A program made the translations under genes and the position numbers. A stretch of 64,000 nt of DNA from Camellia lanceoleosa (taxonomy: Eukaryota > Streptophyta > Magnoliopsida > Ericales > Theaceae): assembly GCA_025200525.1 (NCBI GenBank), contig JANUSC010000384.1, positions 124,001 through 188,000 of the forward strand. The letters run 5' to 3'. Below, piece by piece: positions 12,834-25,071 of the stretch. The notes beneath the pieces were generated by a model that was not told the origin of the DNA, ran no database searches, and saw nothing but the letters and a program-made list of their open reading frames with translations. Within the stretch, counting starts at the first letter, position 1, and each line of letters opens with the position of its first letter.

Positions 12834-15210
12834 TATAGCGATCCCGGGTTTACCCCTTGGTGTACAGTGATTCGGACTTATGTCCGTGGGTGTTAGAGGT
12901 TGTTTGAACCTTGGTTGCGTCCTTTTAGACTTTGTATTTGGGTTATAGGACGTGTTGGGTGGGTTCGTTTTGGCTTGGTTGTGTTTGGAGCTAAGTGTTG
13001 GTGCCCAGAATTTTGCTCCTTCGCTTGAGCGAGGAGTTGGTCGCTCGAGCGAGCGTGGTTTCTTGTGTCTGGTGGGTCGAGCCAGGGTGGCGTCGCTCGA
13101 GCGAGCGACTGCGTCTAAGTCAGACCTGAGAGCTTTGTTTCTTCGCTCGAGCGAGCTGTCCGTCGCTCGAGCGTGCGTCTAGTTGCAGTTGCAACCTGAA
13201 GGCTTGCATTGCTGGCTCGAGCGAGCTTTTCTTCGCTCGAGCGAGCTTCTGGGTCGGTGGTTGGCTCGAGCGAGGACTTCTTGGCTCGAGCGAGGGGAGC
13301 TTTTGAGGCGGTGTTGGGTGTTTTCTGTGTCTGGTCGCTCGAGCGACCGGGTCTTCGCTCGAGCGAGCCTGGTGTATATCAGTAGGCAGCAGCGGGGAGA
13401 ACTTCATTTTTTCTTCTTCTCTCCTTTTGAAACCTTAGCAGCCGACTCCCTCTCTCTCTAAACACATATTCTCTCTAGGATTTCATCTCCTTCTAGTGTA
13501 GATCTATCCTGAGTCCTTTGTTAATAAGATAGAGGGTGTTGAGATCTTCGTTTTAATCTGAAAAAGTTGGGATTTGGAGCACGTTGGTGTTGGGTCATCA
13601 TCTCCGTTGGGGCTCGGATTTCGAGGTAGGGATACCCTACTCCTCCTTATGGTCTTTGTCTTTAAATTTTAGCATTTGGATATGTTGGGGGTTGTTGCGT
13701 AATTTTTGAGAAACTTTGGGCCTTTTGTGCAATTTTACAAAAGTTGGGGTTTTGTTTAGAAATGAGCCTGTATGCATGTTTGGCATAGAAAAGGGAGTAA
13801 ATGACGGATTGTAAATGAAAATGAAACCTTAGGGTTGTTCTGTGAATTATGGTATTGTGCCCTACTTGGTTTAATTAATTAATGTAAATGATTAATTAAT
13901 GGAAATGAGGAAATGGATTGAATATGTGGAAATTGAGAATGTACGGGTTAAAGGGTGTAGTTGAATCATGTATTACTCACCGATTGAAATATGGTTATAT
14001 TATTCATTTGTGCATTTATTTCTTGTTTAGAAATAACTGCTTTGGCTACCGGTGGAGGGTAGTGTTGATTGTTGTAGACAATGCATGCTGATTAGGCAAA
14101 CTAAACCTAATCGAGTGGAAATGTCATAGAGTATGACGAGTGATCGAATACATTAACTTTATGTATTGATTGAATGCGTATGTGATTTATGTGTTTGTAT
14201 GCATTGTTTGTGTTTGTGTATGGGAGGAGATAGGGGATGTACTCCACGGTTTAGGGGAAGATGGGGGATGTACCTCTAAACCGGTTAATCTGGTGGCTAG
14301 GGGAAGATGGGGGATGTACCTCTAGGCCATTGAAAAATATTGGATGTAGCTCATATGCTTGTCCATGGAAAAATATTGGATGTAGCTCATATGCTTGTCC
14401 ATGGAAAATATTGGATGTAGCTTATATGCTTGTCCATGGAGAAATATTGGAAATAGCTCATATGCTTTTCCATGGAGATGTGTTGAAGTGTTGTTTGTTG
14501 ATATGATATAGCACTAACATGTATATCATTATTGTTTTGGGAAGTACGGAAGTGTATGGATTGATTTGATATAGCACTAAAATGTATATCGTTATCAATT
14601 GTGAAGTATAGAAAATGTTTCTATGTTAAGTTGATACAACACCAACATGTGTGTCATAAGTAAAGAATGAAAGTGGTTTATGTATTAGTGATATAACGCG
14701 AAAAGGTTTTGGCCAGATCTTGAGCCGGGTTTTCAAACTCTTGTGGAATAAGAAATGGAAAGTGGATTGGTACATAAGTTGGGTTATCTTGAAATGGTAA
14801 AAGAACGTAAGTGTTGTCTCGTAATGTATAAGTGTAGACCATCTTGATTGCTAATATTTTAGGCATTGATCATAGTTGGTTTAGTATTTCTCTTTGCCGT
14901 GGCTCACCCTATATGGGACACCATTTTCTCAGTGCAGGAGCATGCCACCTCCAAGGATATCGCTTGAGAGGCTAGAGGCAGTGCGGATGGGATTTTGACT
15001 GTATTTTGTTTTAATTACATGTAATTTCAAGCCAAGGGCTTTTCATGTATTTGAGTTAGTACTCTTCTGTTTGTAACCAAGTGTTAGCTTGGAAAGATGT
15101 AAGCCCATGGGGCGTTTAATTCTGTTGATTAACATGTAAAGATGTTTATCCCTTGTAGCAATGTATGTATGAATGGATGGGTTTTCTGTTATTATTTTGG
15201 GGGCGTTACA
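12834..15210 (+). repeat. 3' LTR of the gag-only element, 2377 bp
   Basis: It begins TATAGCGATCCCGGG like the 5' LTR and ends GGGCGTTACA before the GGTAA duplication. The palindrome array (13021-13371) is better preserved than in the 5' LTR. It has four 35-bp units. Confidence 0.92.
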
Positions 15211-15294
15211 GGTAATTTGATAGCATTCATTCTCTTCTCTTTCATGGTTGTTTTTCGGGATCGGTACCTGAATTGGGTTGGTTAAATATGCCAG

Positions 15295-18283
15295 GTGGAG
15301 CAATTAGATGAAGCAAACAATGGACCTATTCTGTATGGATTTTACAAAGAGCCACCGCGTGATGTTGTAACTACTTGGTCAAAAACTCAGTGCACCTATA
15401 TCCCAGCTCATCTTTACAAGGCAAGTTAGTTAATTTTGTTACGCAACATAGATATTCAAGTCAAAGGTGGTGGAGTAAATTCTTTTCTTTTTCTTTTTGT
15501 TATATGATTGGGTGTATATATTGAATGAGGGGTCTCAAATAAATATTTCGTACAGTGTGAACTCTCCGAGCTCATCTTCTCTAATCCTTATAATTGCCCA
15601 AGGTATGTTTACACTTCTTGACCAGCTTTTTCAAGGAACTACTACTTTATCCACTTTCATGCATCACTACAATCATATAATTATATCTTTAAGGCATGCT
15701 TGGAAGTCTTATAGGAATTGAATGATATGTTTTTTTTAATATAGTTTGAGGTTTTGTATATTGATGTATTTTAGAGTGTTGTTCTCATAATTTTGGATGC
15801 AATTTTGCTGTACATATGTTTATGCACACATATATATAAAAGCAAAACTACCCATTTTGATTCTTTTGTGAAATCACGAGTAACGAGCCGTTGATTTGAG
15901 TTGCTTACAGTTTGATGTTTTGTATATTCTGTTGTTATGAGCTATTTAGAGTGTCATTCTCATAATTTTGGATACAATTTTGTTATACATATGTTTATAC
16001 ACACACATATATGTATTTACTTCATTGTTCAAAAGCAAAAGCTACCCATTTTGATTCTTTTGTCATTCTCCTCAGTTCTGAAGACAGAGTCTCCTCAGGT
16101 CGGTCTCTCTTCCTTTTTTTTGGTATTTTCAGTTCTTTGTGGGTCATTTAATTTGGGGTTTAGTTTTATTTCCTCTTTTTTTAGAATGCCTTATTAATTT
16201 GGGCTGCCATTCTTTCTCTTAATCTAGGTTTATTTCCTGTTCTTGAACTGGTTTGTCTATATGGTTGTGGTGAAGATCATCATTAAGTATATAAACACCA
16301 CTGCTTTGTCATGTGAACCAACTGTTTGACAAAATGATTATAAGAGAAAAAAAAAATACCGATACCCACATTTCTGCACTTTTTTAAATTAGTTGTTGCT
16401 TTTGAAAAGGTTTGCACATTGCATTGTTCTTCAAAACTTGCTCAATTTATTGCTTTGTCATGTGAACCAACTATTTGACAAATTGATTATGTGAGAAAAA
16501 AAAAATACTGATACTGACATTTCTGCACTTTTTTAATTAGTTGCTGCTTATGTGGTTATTAGGTTATACAAAATTTGTCATTGCATTGTTCTTCAAAACC
16601 TGCTCAATTGCATCTAAGGTCCAACCTTGAGCTTTTGATAGTTTGCTGAGCATCAATCCTAAGGTGGATTATTCTTGATTTTAGCACTCCGTTTGTTTCA
16701 AGGGAAAACATTTTTTCGTATTTTCTGGCGTTAGGTTCGAAGAAAAATAAAAGTTGACGGAGAAAATCTTACCAATGCTACTATACTACCACTGCCACTA
16801 CCACTAATCCTACCACTAATATAACAACGGAAATTAGTTTGAAAGTCTCAACCATAGGAAAATGTCTTGTACGGAAAACAATTTGGAATTTTTTTCCTGT
16901 AAAACGCTTTTTGTTGAAACAAATGGAGCGTAGAATTCAAACGCCACAATGGTCCAGACTTTATCCCAGTTTGTAGCAGTCGCCTTTATTATTTACTATT
17001 GGATGTAATATTTCCAATGATAAGAAACTACTCCACCTTTAACTGGCCACCTTTCTTTGTAGATTATGCATCTCTAAGTCACAATGATTTTTTGTGGTTG
17101 TATCATAAATGAAAGTTAGCTATTACAAAATCTGATTACTATAACCAAATGTGTGTAGTTTGAAAATCCATTAGAATGCATATGCAACTCAGGGCAGATG
17201 CCCTATATCAGAAGTATAATGGCCTCATCTCCTCCACTCCACCCACTTTATTTGCAGAGTTTTTTAATGGGTTTTTCATATTGTTAGTTATGTTATATAT
17301 GCCAATCTATGTATTTTATCAAGTTTTTATGTATGCACTGTTTAGTTCCTCGAACATGTATGCATTCAGTTTCCAATATATTAAAATGGTTAAGATATTA
17401 AAAAAATTCAATGAAAACAAAAAAAAAAAAACGAAAAAGTAGAATTTTCTGAAAAGTAAATTTTGAAAACTGAAATCAAATAGAGTTATGAGCTGAAATT
17501 CTTGGAAAATAAGATTGACAAACTTTTTATTTTTTAAAGTTTGAAGAGAGAATTTATTTGATTATATTATGTAAACCCTCCAAAATGAGTACTATTCATT
17601 CACAGTATAACATCTTCAGAAACTAAATCAAATAGTGAAATAAAGAATGCATTACACCATTGCTTTAGTTGCCTTCATTATAATGGCTGATACACTTCAT
17701 TATTGCTTATAAAATGGTTGATGAAATAGTTTTTATTTTGTTTTATTTTTTTGACATAAATTTATGTTTGGACCTTCTAAGTGATAAATGGTGAACTTCA
17801 TAATACTTATGATTATAACGGATTTTGATTTTGGTTTTAATTTCATCTCTATAAAATTGTTGTGCTTCGATTTTAATTTCATCATTGATGGGTCTAAAAT
17901 TATATAATGGAACAAACATTTTTCAGTTGAAGTACAACAGTTATGGACAATATCACTATTTTTGGTTAAGTAATTTTTTTTTCCTCCATATAAATTTTAG
18001 TATCTCTCTTATAATGTAAGGCCTATTTATTTATTTATTGATTTATAATGTAAGGCCTATTTTCTTCTAATAAATGCTTTTTCTCTCATACTTTATACGT
18101 GGATGGAGACTTACACTGAACCGTAATATCAAAAAAGAAATACTTTTTTTTCCTTATTTATGTGTATAAAGTTTACTTATCACTCTAAAGTTTTTGTATA
18201 TATAGATTCAATTTCTTCAAGAAAGAAATGTTAATGTTGTTGTCTGCGATGAGCGTGACCTTAATACTATTCGCTTTCGTGAG
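15295..18283 (+). pseudogene. Two exons of an unrecognised host gene
   Basis: Exon one (15295-15420, 42 codons, after a ccag acceptor) is open throughout and contains GPILYGFYKEPPRDVVTTW and ends AHLYK. Its donor is GCAAGT, a GC-AG type intron. The intron of about 2.8 kb ends in 'tatatag', and exon two (18206-18283, 26 codons, same phase) contains QERNVNVVVCDERDLNTIRF and ends in RE before GTAAGC. A tentative third exon could start at 18386. In-phase open exons with matching splice sites support a real gene origin. I do not recognise the protein. The exons lie inside Helitron-like ends, so capture is likely. No start exon or terminal exon is found, so it is listed as a fragment. Confidence 0.55.
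15421..18205 (+). other. Long intron with internal duplications
   Basis: The stretch is AT-rich and non-coding. It holds diverged repeats of about 150 bp (15746-15876 and 15890-16065) that also resemble 6296-6440 upstream of the LTR element. It also holds a cleaner tandem duplication at 16302-16613 (period about 149 bp, 'tgctttgtcatgtgaaccaa' at 16302 and 16451). Confidence 0.5.
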
Positions 18284-19094
18284 GTAAGCCTAAAAGTAAC
18301 TTATTTTCGCATGAATTTTCCTCTCATTTTATAAATAATTTATAAATATATTCTACTTATTTTTTTTTTATAAAATAATGCAAAGGAAAAACACAAAAGC
18401 AATATCAAAGGAGACAGAAAATATTATCTCTTCTGGCAAAGGAAAGGAACATGCATATCCCGTGGTATGGTTTCTCAACATTTTAAAAAGTTTGTTTTTC
18501 GAATATTTATTCATTTTTTTAATATAGATTTTTTAAAGAATTGCATAGTGTCTATACTCTTTTTTATGTACATTTTTAAAAAGTTTCTTTTTCCAATATT
18601 TATTCAATTTTTTTGACTGATTGTGAAATATTTTTTTAAACCATGTTATAGTAAGCTTTTTTACAAAATGCTAATGCATTTGTATGAACACTAATTTGAA
18701 CCCATGTTGCATTTAAGAGAAGAAAACGAAAAATGAAAAGGAAATTATAGAATATAATTTTTTTAATTTTATTTTCCTTATAAGAAGTTCTTAAGGAAAG
18801 AAGAAAAAGACGACAATCAAATTTAATATAACCAGCAAGCAGAGGGAAGAGGAACGTATAAAATAGTACATGCTAATATTCACATTTTGCGTACCCAAAG
18901 ATCTACTACCCACTGACCTCTAGTCATACACTTGGGTTTTTGGATTTAGAAACTTTGCAAGGGTAGTAGAGGTTAACAGAATTTCACTCACTGATTAATC
19001 TAGATATGGGTTATGAATTACATCGTGCCTTCAGGCATAGGCATAAGCTACAGATCTTTCCAAACAAAATTATGAGAGATACATTTGGTATTAA

Positions 19095-22000
19095 TCTATA
19101 TAATAAGTCACAAAGGTTTTTGAAAATGTATACAAATGTCTGAGAGATACATTTAATTTGGACGGCTGAGATGTCTAAAATGTTTAGATCAATGGGTGGT
19201 TCCCGCCCACATTTCATTTGATTTGCCTGTATCTACCCTCCGTCTCCTCCATACCCTCTGTCTTCCCATACCCTCTATCTACCTTCCCTCTCTATCTCCC
19301 TCTCTGTCTACCGTCTGTCTCCCCATTCCTACTCTGCACTAACTCTCCCCTCAGTATCTACCTTCCCTCTCTATCTCCCTTTTTTGCTCTGTTTTTGTGT
19401 TTTTGGGTTTATCTTATTGTATTGGGCCAACTGGTATATACGGGTGAGTTATACGGTTTGGATTTTGTATTGGGTGTGTGTAGATTTGGATTACACGGGT
19501 GATATGTAGATTATTATGGTGTTTTCTGGGCGTGTGCAGATTTGAATGATATATATATTTGCAACAGATTTGGATGATATAGATATATGGAAAAGAAATT
19601 CTGCACAAACTTTAACCAATTCTGCAAAGAAATTCAAACAAATGATATATATATTTAGTTATAGGGATTATATCAGACAAATCTATAGTATTTATATCAG
19701 ACAAATTCTGCACAGACCAATATATGGAAAAGTATTTTTAACTGCTGGATTCAATAGAGTTATTGAAAACATGACTTTAACCAATTCAGTATTATTATTT
19801 AGTGTTGAAAACATGACTTTAATTGCTGGGTTCAAGAGAACTGATTCGGGTAATTGAAAACATGACTTCTATATTCTCTCATTTTTATCTTAATTGAAAA
19901 CATGACTTTAGTATTCTCTCATTGATTTGGGTAATTGTTCTTCTTCTTGAATTTTTTTTTCCTCTCTCAGCTTTTTCCTTCATCAGAGCTTTTGTGGATC
20001 ACTCTGACCACTCTTACCGTTGTTCACTCCGGCTGTGACATCACTTTGGCTGCTCGGCTATTCACTTCGCTGCTCGACATCCTACTCAGCTGCTCGGCTA
20101 GTTTATTACTTTGGTTCTTATTTTTTTCTGCTCAATGTTTTTTTTTTTCTGCTCGGCTGCTCAATGCTTTGGTAATGTTTGGTTGCTCGACATCGCTTTT
20201 TTTCCTCTCTTAGCTTTTGTTATTTCTTTTGTTATTCCTTTGCTTTGATATTGAGCCAATTGATATATACGGGTTAATTTTTTTTCTTTTCTATTGAGCC
20301 AACTGCTCTGTTTTGTTAAAGAAAATAGTTGCTTTGTTAAAGAAAATATTGCTGCTCTGTTAACAAAGTGACTATACCATGGTTGCTATGGTTTAGACTA
20401 TATCATGGCTGCTTTGTTAAAGAAAATAGTTGCTTTGTTAAAGAAAAAATAGTTGATATTGAGCCAACTGCTTTGTTTTTTTTATCTCTTTTGTTGCTCT
20501 GTTAAAGAAATAACAAAAGAAAAAAAACTGTTTTTTTCTTTTGTTAAAGAGTAGTTGCAAAGGCTATGTTTTTTATCACCAAAATCACCAAAAATTCTGC
20601 TCAATGTTTTTATTACTGTTTTTTATTCTGTTTTTTATCACCAAAATCACCAAAAATTCTGCTCAATGTTTTTTTATTCTGTAATTAAAAATTCAGTTTT
20701 TTATTACTGTCAACTGTTTAAATTAGTGATGAGAGACAAAAATTCTGCTCAATGTGTTTACTATTATGAGAGACAATTTTTATTGTTTTTCCAAAAATGC
20801 TGCTCAATATGTTTTTCCAATAATATATATGGATGTGAGCATGAATTTAGATGTTATGAGAGACAATTTTTATCATTACATGAATATTCAATTAAGTGAA
20901 TTTTTATCATTTCATGCTCACATTCAATTTTTATCATTTCATGAATATTTATCATTAATTGAATAGTTGGTCCAGATGATGATATGTGAGCATACATATA
21001 TATTATGAGGGACAAAAATTCTGCTCAATGTGTTTATTGTTATGAGAGACAATTTTTTTTTTTTTTTCCAAAAATTCTGCTCAATATGTTTTTCCAATAA
21101 TATATATGGATGTGAGCATGAATTTAGATGTTATGAGAGGCAATTTTTATCATTAGATGAATATTCAATTAAGTGAATTTTTATCATTTCATGCTCACAT
21201 TCAATTTTTATCATTTCATGAATATTTATCATTAATTGAATAGTTGGTCCAGATGATGATGTGTGAGCATGCATATATATTATGAGAAACAAAAATTATG
21301 CTCATTGTGTTTACTGTCAAGATATTTGTCTAGGTATATAATTTATTTGGTGTCTGACATACACCAAAACAATATATAATCTTTATTTGGCTCAAACTCA
21401 ACATCACACTAGCCACTCCTGAACTAGATCAATCTCTCACCATCTCAAATTTTGCTTGAGGAAACCTGCCATCTTCGCCTACCAGGGCCAATTATAGTCC
21501 CTCTTTTGCCTTCTCTTTGTGGCAGCAACCCCCATGATATAGTCACTTCGGCTGCTCTGTTTTTTATCACCAAAATCAGTTATTGCTTTGCTATGTTTTT
21601 TACCAATTTTTGTCTCTCCTCCTTTCTCTCAATGTGTTGGGCCCATGCTATAGATTTTTTGAATTCCTGCTGTCGGATATTAACTGCATTTTCAGTGTGT
21701 TGGCTCTGTGCTTATGGTTATTTACTTCCAATATTCAGCCATTAATTTGGTTGTTTTAGAGTCATAGCAACTCCCTTTTTTCATAGTCATGTTAATAATT
21801 TTTAAGTGGGTGTGAAGTCCATGTCCATGCAGTGTTGTTAGTAAGTTGCTATGACTCAGCCCAATTTGGAATAGTAAGAAAAAAAAATTGTTTTCTCCAT
21901 TTTAGCTCCAAAAACTCACGAACATTATATAGTTCTTTGCCTCTATAATTGATTATTCTTTTTAGGGGTCCAGATGATGATATGGACAAAAAAATTTAAT

Positions 22001-22296
22001 TAATTTCACACTCCAAATCCAACATCTTAAGTAATAGATTCTAATAAATTTGTAAGCTTTTTAAGTGTACACATATAAACATATAGAAATTCCTATTTAT
22101 TAGGTTAATAACATCTAAATTCATGCTCACATGCATAAGTTCTTTAAGAAGAAAAATATTTCAATATATTTTTTTTAGTATCTTTATAAAAAAATGACAC
22201 AAACTTTATAAATTTCAACATAATACGTATAAATTATAACTGCATTTTAATCTTTAAATTATTTACATCGTGCCTTTAGGCACGTGCATACCCTAG
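19095..22296 (+). mobile_element. Non-autonomous Helitron, 3.2 kb
   Basis: It starts TCTATATAATAAGTC after A. It ends with a strong hairpin CGTGCC-ttta-GGCACG (22269-22282 region), ten bases, then CTAG at 22293-22296 followed by T. These are the hallmarks of Helitrons, which insert between A and T without target duplication. No Rep/helicase is encoded. The interior is AT-rich, with a CT-rich leader-like start (19210-19390), 'tgctcggct' lines near 20040-20160, and a tandem repeat at 20731-21320. Confidence 0.75.
20731..21320 (+). repeat. Tandem repeat of about 277 bp, 2.1 copies
   Basis: The unit starts at 'gagagacaaaaattctgctc' (20731), restarts at about 21007, and begins a third partial unit at about 21284. 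The copies are close to identical apart from T-run length. Confidence 0.85.
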
Positions 22297-22972
22297 TGAA
22301 GTGATATTTAACAATAATTGATATGATATTTCTGTTATTAATCCAATAATTTAAGGTACATTTCTTTTGGTTTTAATTTTACTAGCATATCACTCGTGCT
22401 ATGCACATGTTGTATTTACAATTATTTGTATATGTGAATTGTGATTTTTAAATATCTTTTTTTTTCTTTTTTATATTATATTAAAGTTTAATATTTTGAT
22501 AATAATATGTGTTAGACTTTTCAAGGAATAAAATGTCTTCTTTTTTTATATTATATTAAAGTTTAATATTTTGATAATAATCATATGTGTTGGAATTTTC
22601 AAGGAATTTTTTTTTTATGCTTGTTCTTAATGTATTAAAGTGTTATTATGAGGGATAATAATCATATGTGTTGGGACTTTTCAAGGAATTCATATGTGTT
22701 GGACTTTTTAAGGAATTTTTTTTTTTTTTATGCTTGTTCTTAATGCATTAAAGTGTTATTATGAGGGTAAGGCTTAGGAGTTGGGAGAAGTTAATAAATG
22801 CTAAGGTTTTTTTTTTTTTTTTTTTAAATAAAAAAATCAGGAAATTTAGATTGGGATATTGGTGCTCCCATAAGACTTGAGGATTAGAAACCCGTTTTTC
22901 CTTAATATATATCTATATATATATACATATACAATAACATAGTAACATATCAATACCAAACCCGACCATATT
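22297..22972 (-). mobile_element. Flank plus short Helitron-like element
   Basis: 22297-22381 matches 5105-5191, the same flank without the plus-strand Helitron. CTAG at 22382-22385 with the hairpin at 22396-22406 begins a minus-strand element. Its 5' side is near 22840-22920, where the family's gggttt and 'gatattggtgctcccataa' block appears. It is about 540 bp with no coding capacity. The last 50 bases are AT-repeat spacer. Confidence 0.55.
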
Positions 22973-25071
22973 TGTAACGCCCTCAAAATATTATACAAAT
23001 CAATCATTCATAAGGTCTAGAGACATAATAGAAATGTTATACTTTCATTCATTAGAGTTAATATTACAAAAGATATCACTTGTATTACACTTTCATAAAT
23101 ATCCATCTTGAAACCATAGCATGTAACTCTAGTTTAGAACAACAAAATAAATGCCCTAAGGGCTTACATCTTTTCAAGTAATCACTTGGTTACAACAAAA
23201 AAGAGAGTCAGAAGCTCTTTCCAATTAAAGCCCTCGGTTAAAAAGAAAACATATAAACACAAAAATGAAATCACAAAAGTAGAGCCTTTAGCCTCTAAGC
23301 CTCCCAAGCTATGTCCTTGGAGGTGGCATGTCACCTGTACCTGAAAATGGTTTCCTAAGTAGGGTGAGCCAAAACCCAATAGAGATATGCTAAACCATAC
23401 ATGAGAATTAACTAAAATATGAACATCAGATAAATGTGCAACATTCTTAATCAACACATATTCTTTGCAAGGTCATTCAATATAGATAACCAATATCTCA
23501 ATTCATTTCCATTCTACCATTTTCGGGTAAATCAATTAGCCAAATTCATTATTATCAAGCAGCCAATATGAGACTACAACTCAATGGTTCACAATTCAAT
23601 ACATTCATCAAATCCAACACTTCTATTTCTTGCCATTTTACGGAACCACGTTCGAGAGAACCAGCACCCATAAATATATAAGATTTCGGGACTTTCACCC
23701 TGGACACTCCGGCCAACTTAATTATCAATGGAGTCCATCCCCTATCTCCTCTCAAACAATGGAGTATATCCGTTATCTTCTCCCAAACAAAGATATATAT
23801 ATATATATATATAATGTATTCAAACACTTTGTCATATACAATGACAAATCAAAACACATATTCAATGGTTTAATCAAACCGTCATATTCAATGACATAAT
23901 TCAATTGATTAGTTTCAATCATCCTAATTCTCATGTAGTTTCTACAACAATCATAACTATCCTCCACCGATAGCCCAAAACAGATTTATCTAAACAGATA
24001 AATAAATCTATCAACAGATAATTTAACAAATTCCATAGGTATATGATTTATCAAACCAAACTATACCATTTAATCACATTTCCACTATTATTTACATAAA
24101 TAGTTATTTCAACTCAACTTAGGGAAAAATTTCCCTTTTTTCCAAAATATCAACCCATAGATCCAAATCTCACCACTTCAGCAATAAAGAACCTCATACA
24201 CAAACCCGCAAGGTTACTTTGTAAATCAACATGAAAAACCCCCTTTAGTTTAGAACCCAAACTTTAACTTTTACCAAAATCTTCCCAAACCCCACTATTT
24301 ATACAAAATGACAAATATATTGGTTAAAGCTTATATTAAAGACTAGAATATCCCTACCTCAAGCTTAGATGAGAGAGAGAAGAGAAAGCTCAAAAGTCGA
24401 TGGCGACGAAACCATGTTTTGCCCCGATCAAAATGAAGCCCTTGACAAGCTCTACACTTTATCTCAAAGGAGCAAGGTGAAAAGATCACTCTAGGTGAGT
24501 AGATCTAGAGATTTAACAGAAAAAATTTGGGTTTTAGAGAGAGAAGAGAGAAATCACGGTTTAAGAGGAAAAATGGAAGGAAAATCATGGGAGAAAATGG
24601 TTTGGGCCTGTTTATAGTAGTGAGGAAAAGCCCTAAGGTCAAATAAAATAATGGGCCCAAAAACCCCCTTAGATAGGGCCCATTCAACCTAAAAATCTGA
24701 AAAAAAAACGCAAGGGTCACCCTTAGACAAGAGGGGTCGACCCTATCTTTTAGCTTGACCAACACACGAGACATAAGAGGGTCGACCTCTCCACCAGTGT
24801 CTACCCTATTTTCCAGCAACACTCTCAGAAACTTCACCAACAGGTAAGGGTTGACCCTTAGGAAGGCTGGTGTCGACCTTAGAATAGAATTTCTAAGTCT
24901 CCAAGGAACTTTTAACAAGAATAACTGCGAACAACCAAACCCAACAAGTTTAAATCGGATTATACTCCTCCAAAACCAACGTACAACAACACCAAAGATT
25001 TCCAAAATAAAAATAAAAATAAAGGATTCGAATACACTTCCCCAAAAACTTTGAAAGATAGAGGTGCTACA
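22973..25071 (-). mobile_element. 3' LTR of a truncated Ty3/gypsy element
   Basis: On the minus strand it reads TGTAGCACCTC to GGGCGTTACA, with TG...CA ends. A polypurine tract follows internally at 25072-25083, so this is the 3' LTR of a minus-strand element. It shares the 'cctccaaggacatagcttgg' type block with the gag-only family. At 24700-24885 it carries palindromes built on GGGTCGACCC (GTCGAC core). The 5' LTR was not found. Confidence 0.8.
24700..24885 (-). repeat. GGGTCGACCC-type palindrome array in the LTR
   Basis: Copies or near-copies are seen at aggggtcgaccct (about 24737), gagggtcgacctc (24777), agggttgaccctt (24847) and ggtgtcgacctta (24869), plus a degraded one near 24714. The array occupies the same LTR position as the CTCGAG arrays: upstream, in element sense, of the CT-rich leader (GA-rich on plus, 24365-24560). 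Confidence 0.75.

Larger units (their letters stand above)
6801..15210 (+). mobile_element. Non-autonomous LTR retrotransposon with a gag relic (TR-GAG-like)
   Basis: LTRs at 6801-9197 and 12834-15210 are flanked by a perfect 5-bp target duplication, GGTAA (6796-6800 and 15211-15215). The primer site (9201-9212) and polypurine tract (12821-12832) are in place. The 3.6-kb interior has only a broken gag with zinc knuckles; I found no protease, reverse transcriptase, RNase H or integrase motif. It therefore depended on another element's enzymes and resembles the plant class called TR-GAG. The LTRs start TATAGCG and end CGTTACA, so the terminal dinucleotides are TA...CA rather than TG...CA. It is nested in Helitron-like DNA. 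Confidence 0.9.
5500..19051 (+). mobile_element. Large Helitron-like element carrying host exons, split by an LTR element
   Basis: The 5' end is TCTATATAATAAG at 5500, preceded by A; the same terminus starts the element at 19095. The proposed 3' end is 'cgtgccttcaggca' (19024-19037) then CTAC at 19048-19051, a degraded form of the hairpin and CTAG at 22271-22296. Without the nested LTR element and its duplicated site it is about 5.1 kb. It encodes no Rep/helicase and is non-autonomous. It carries a CT-rich leader-like region (5640-6300) and exons of an unrecognised gene (15295-18283), consistent with gene-fragment capture. The 3' boundary is uncertain; the alternative is one larger element ending at 22296. 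Confidence 0.5.
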
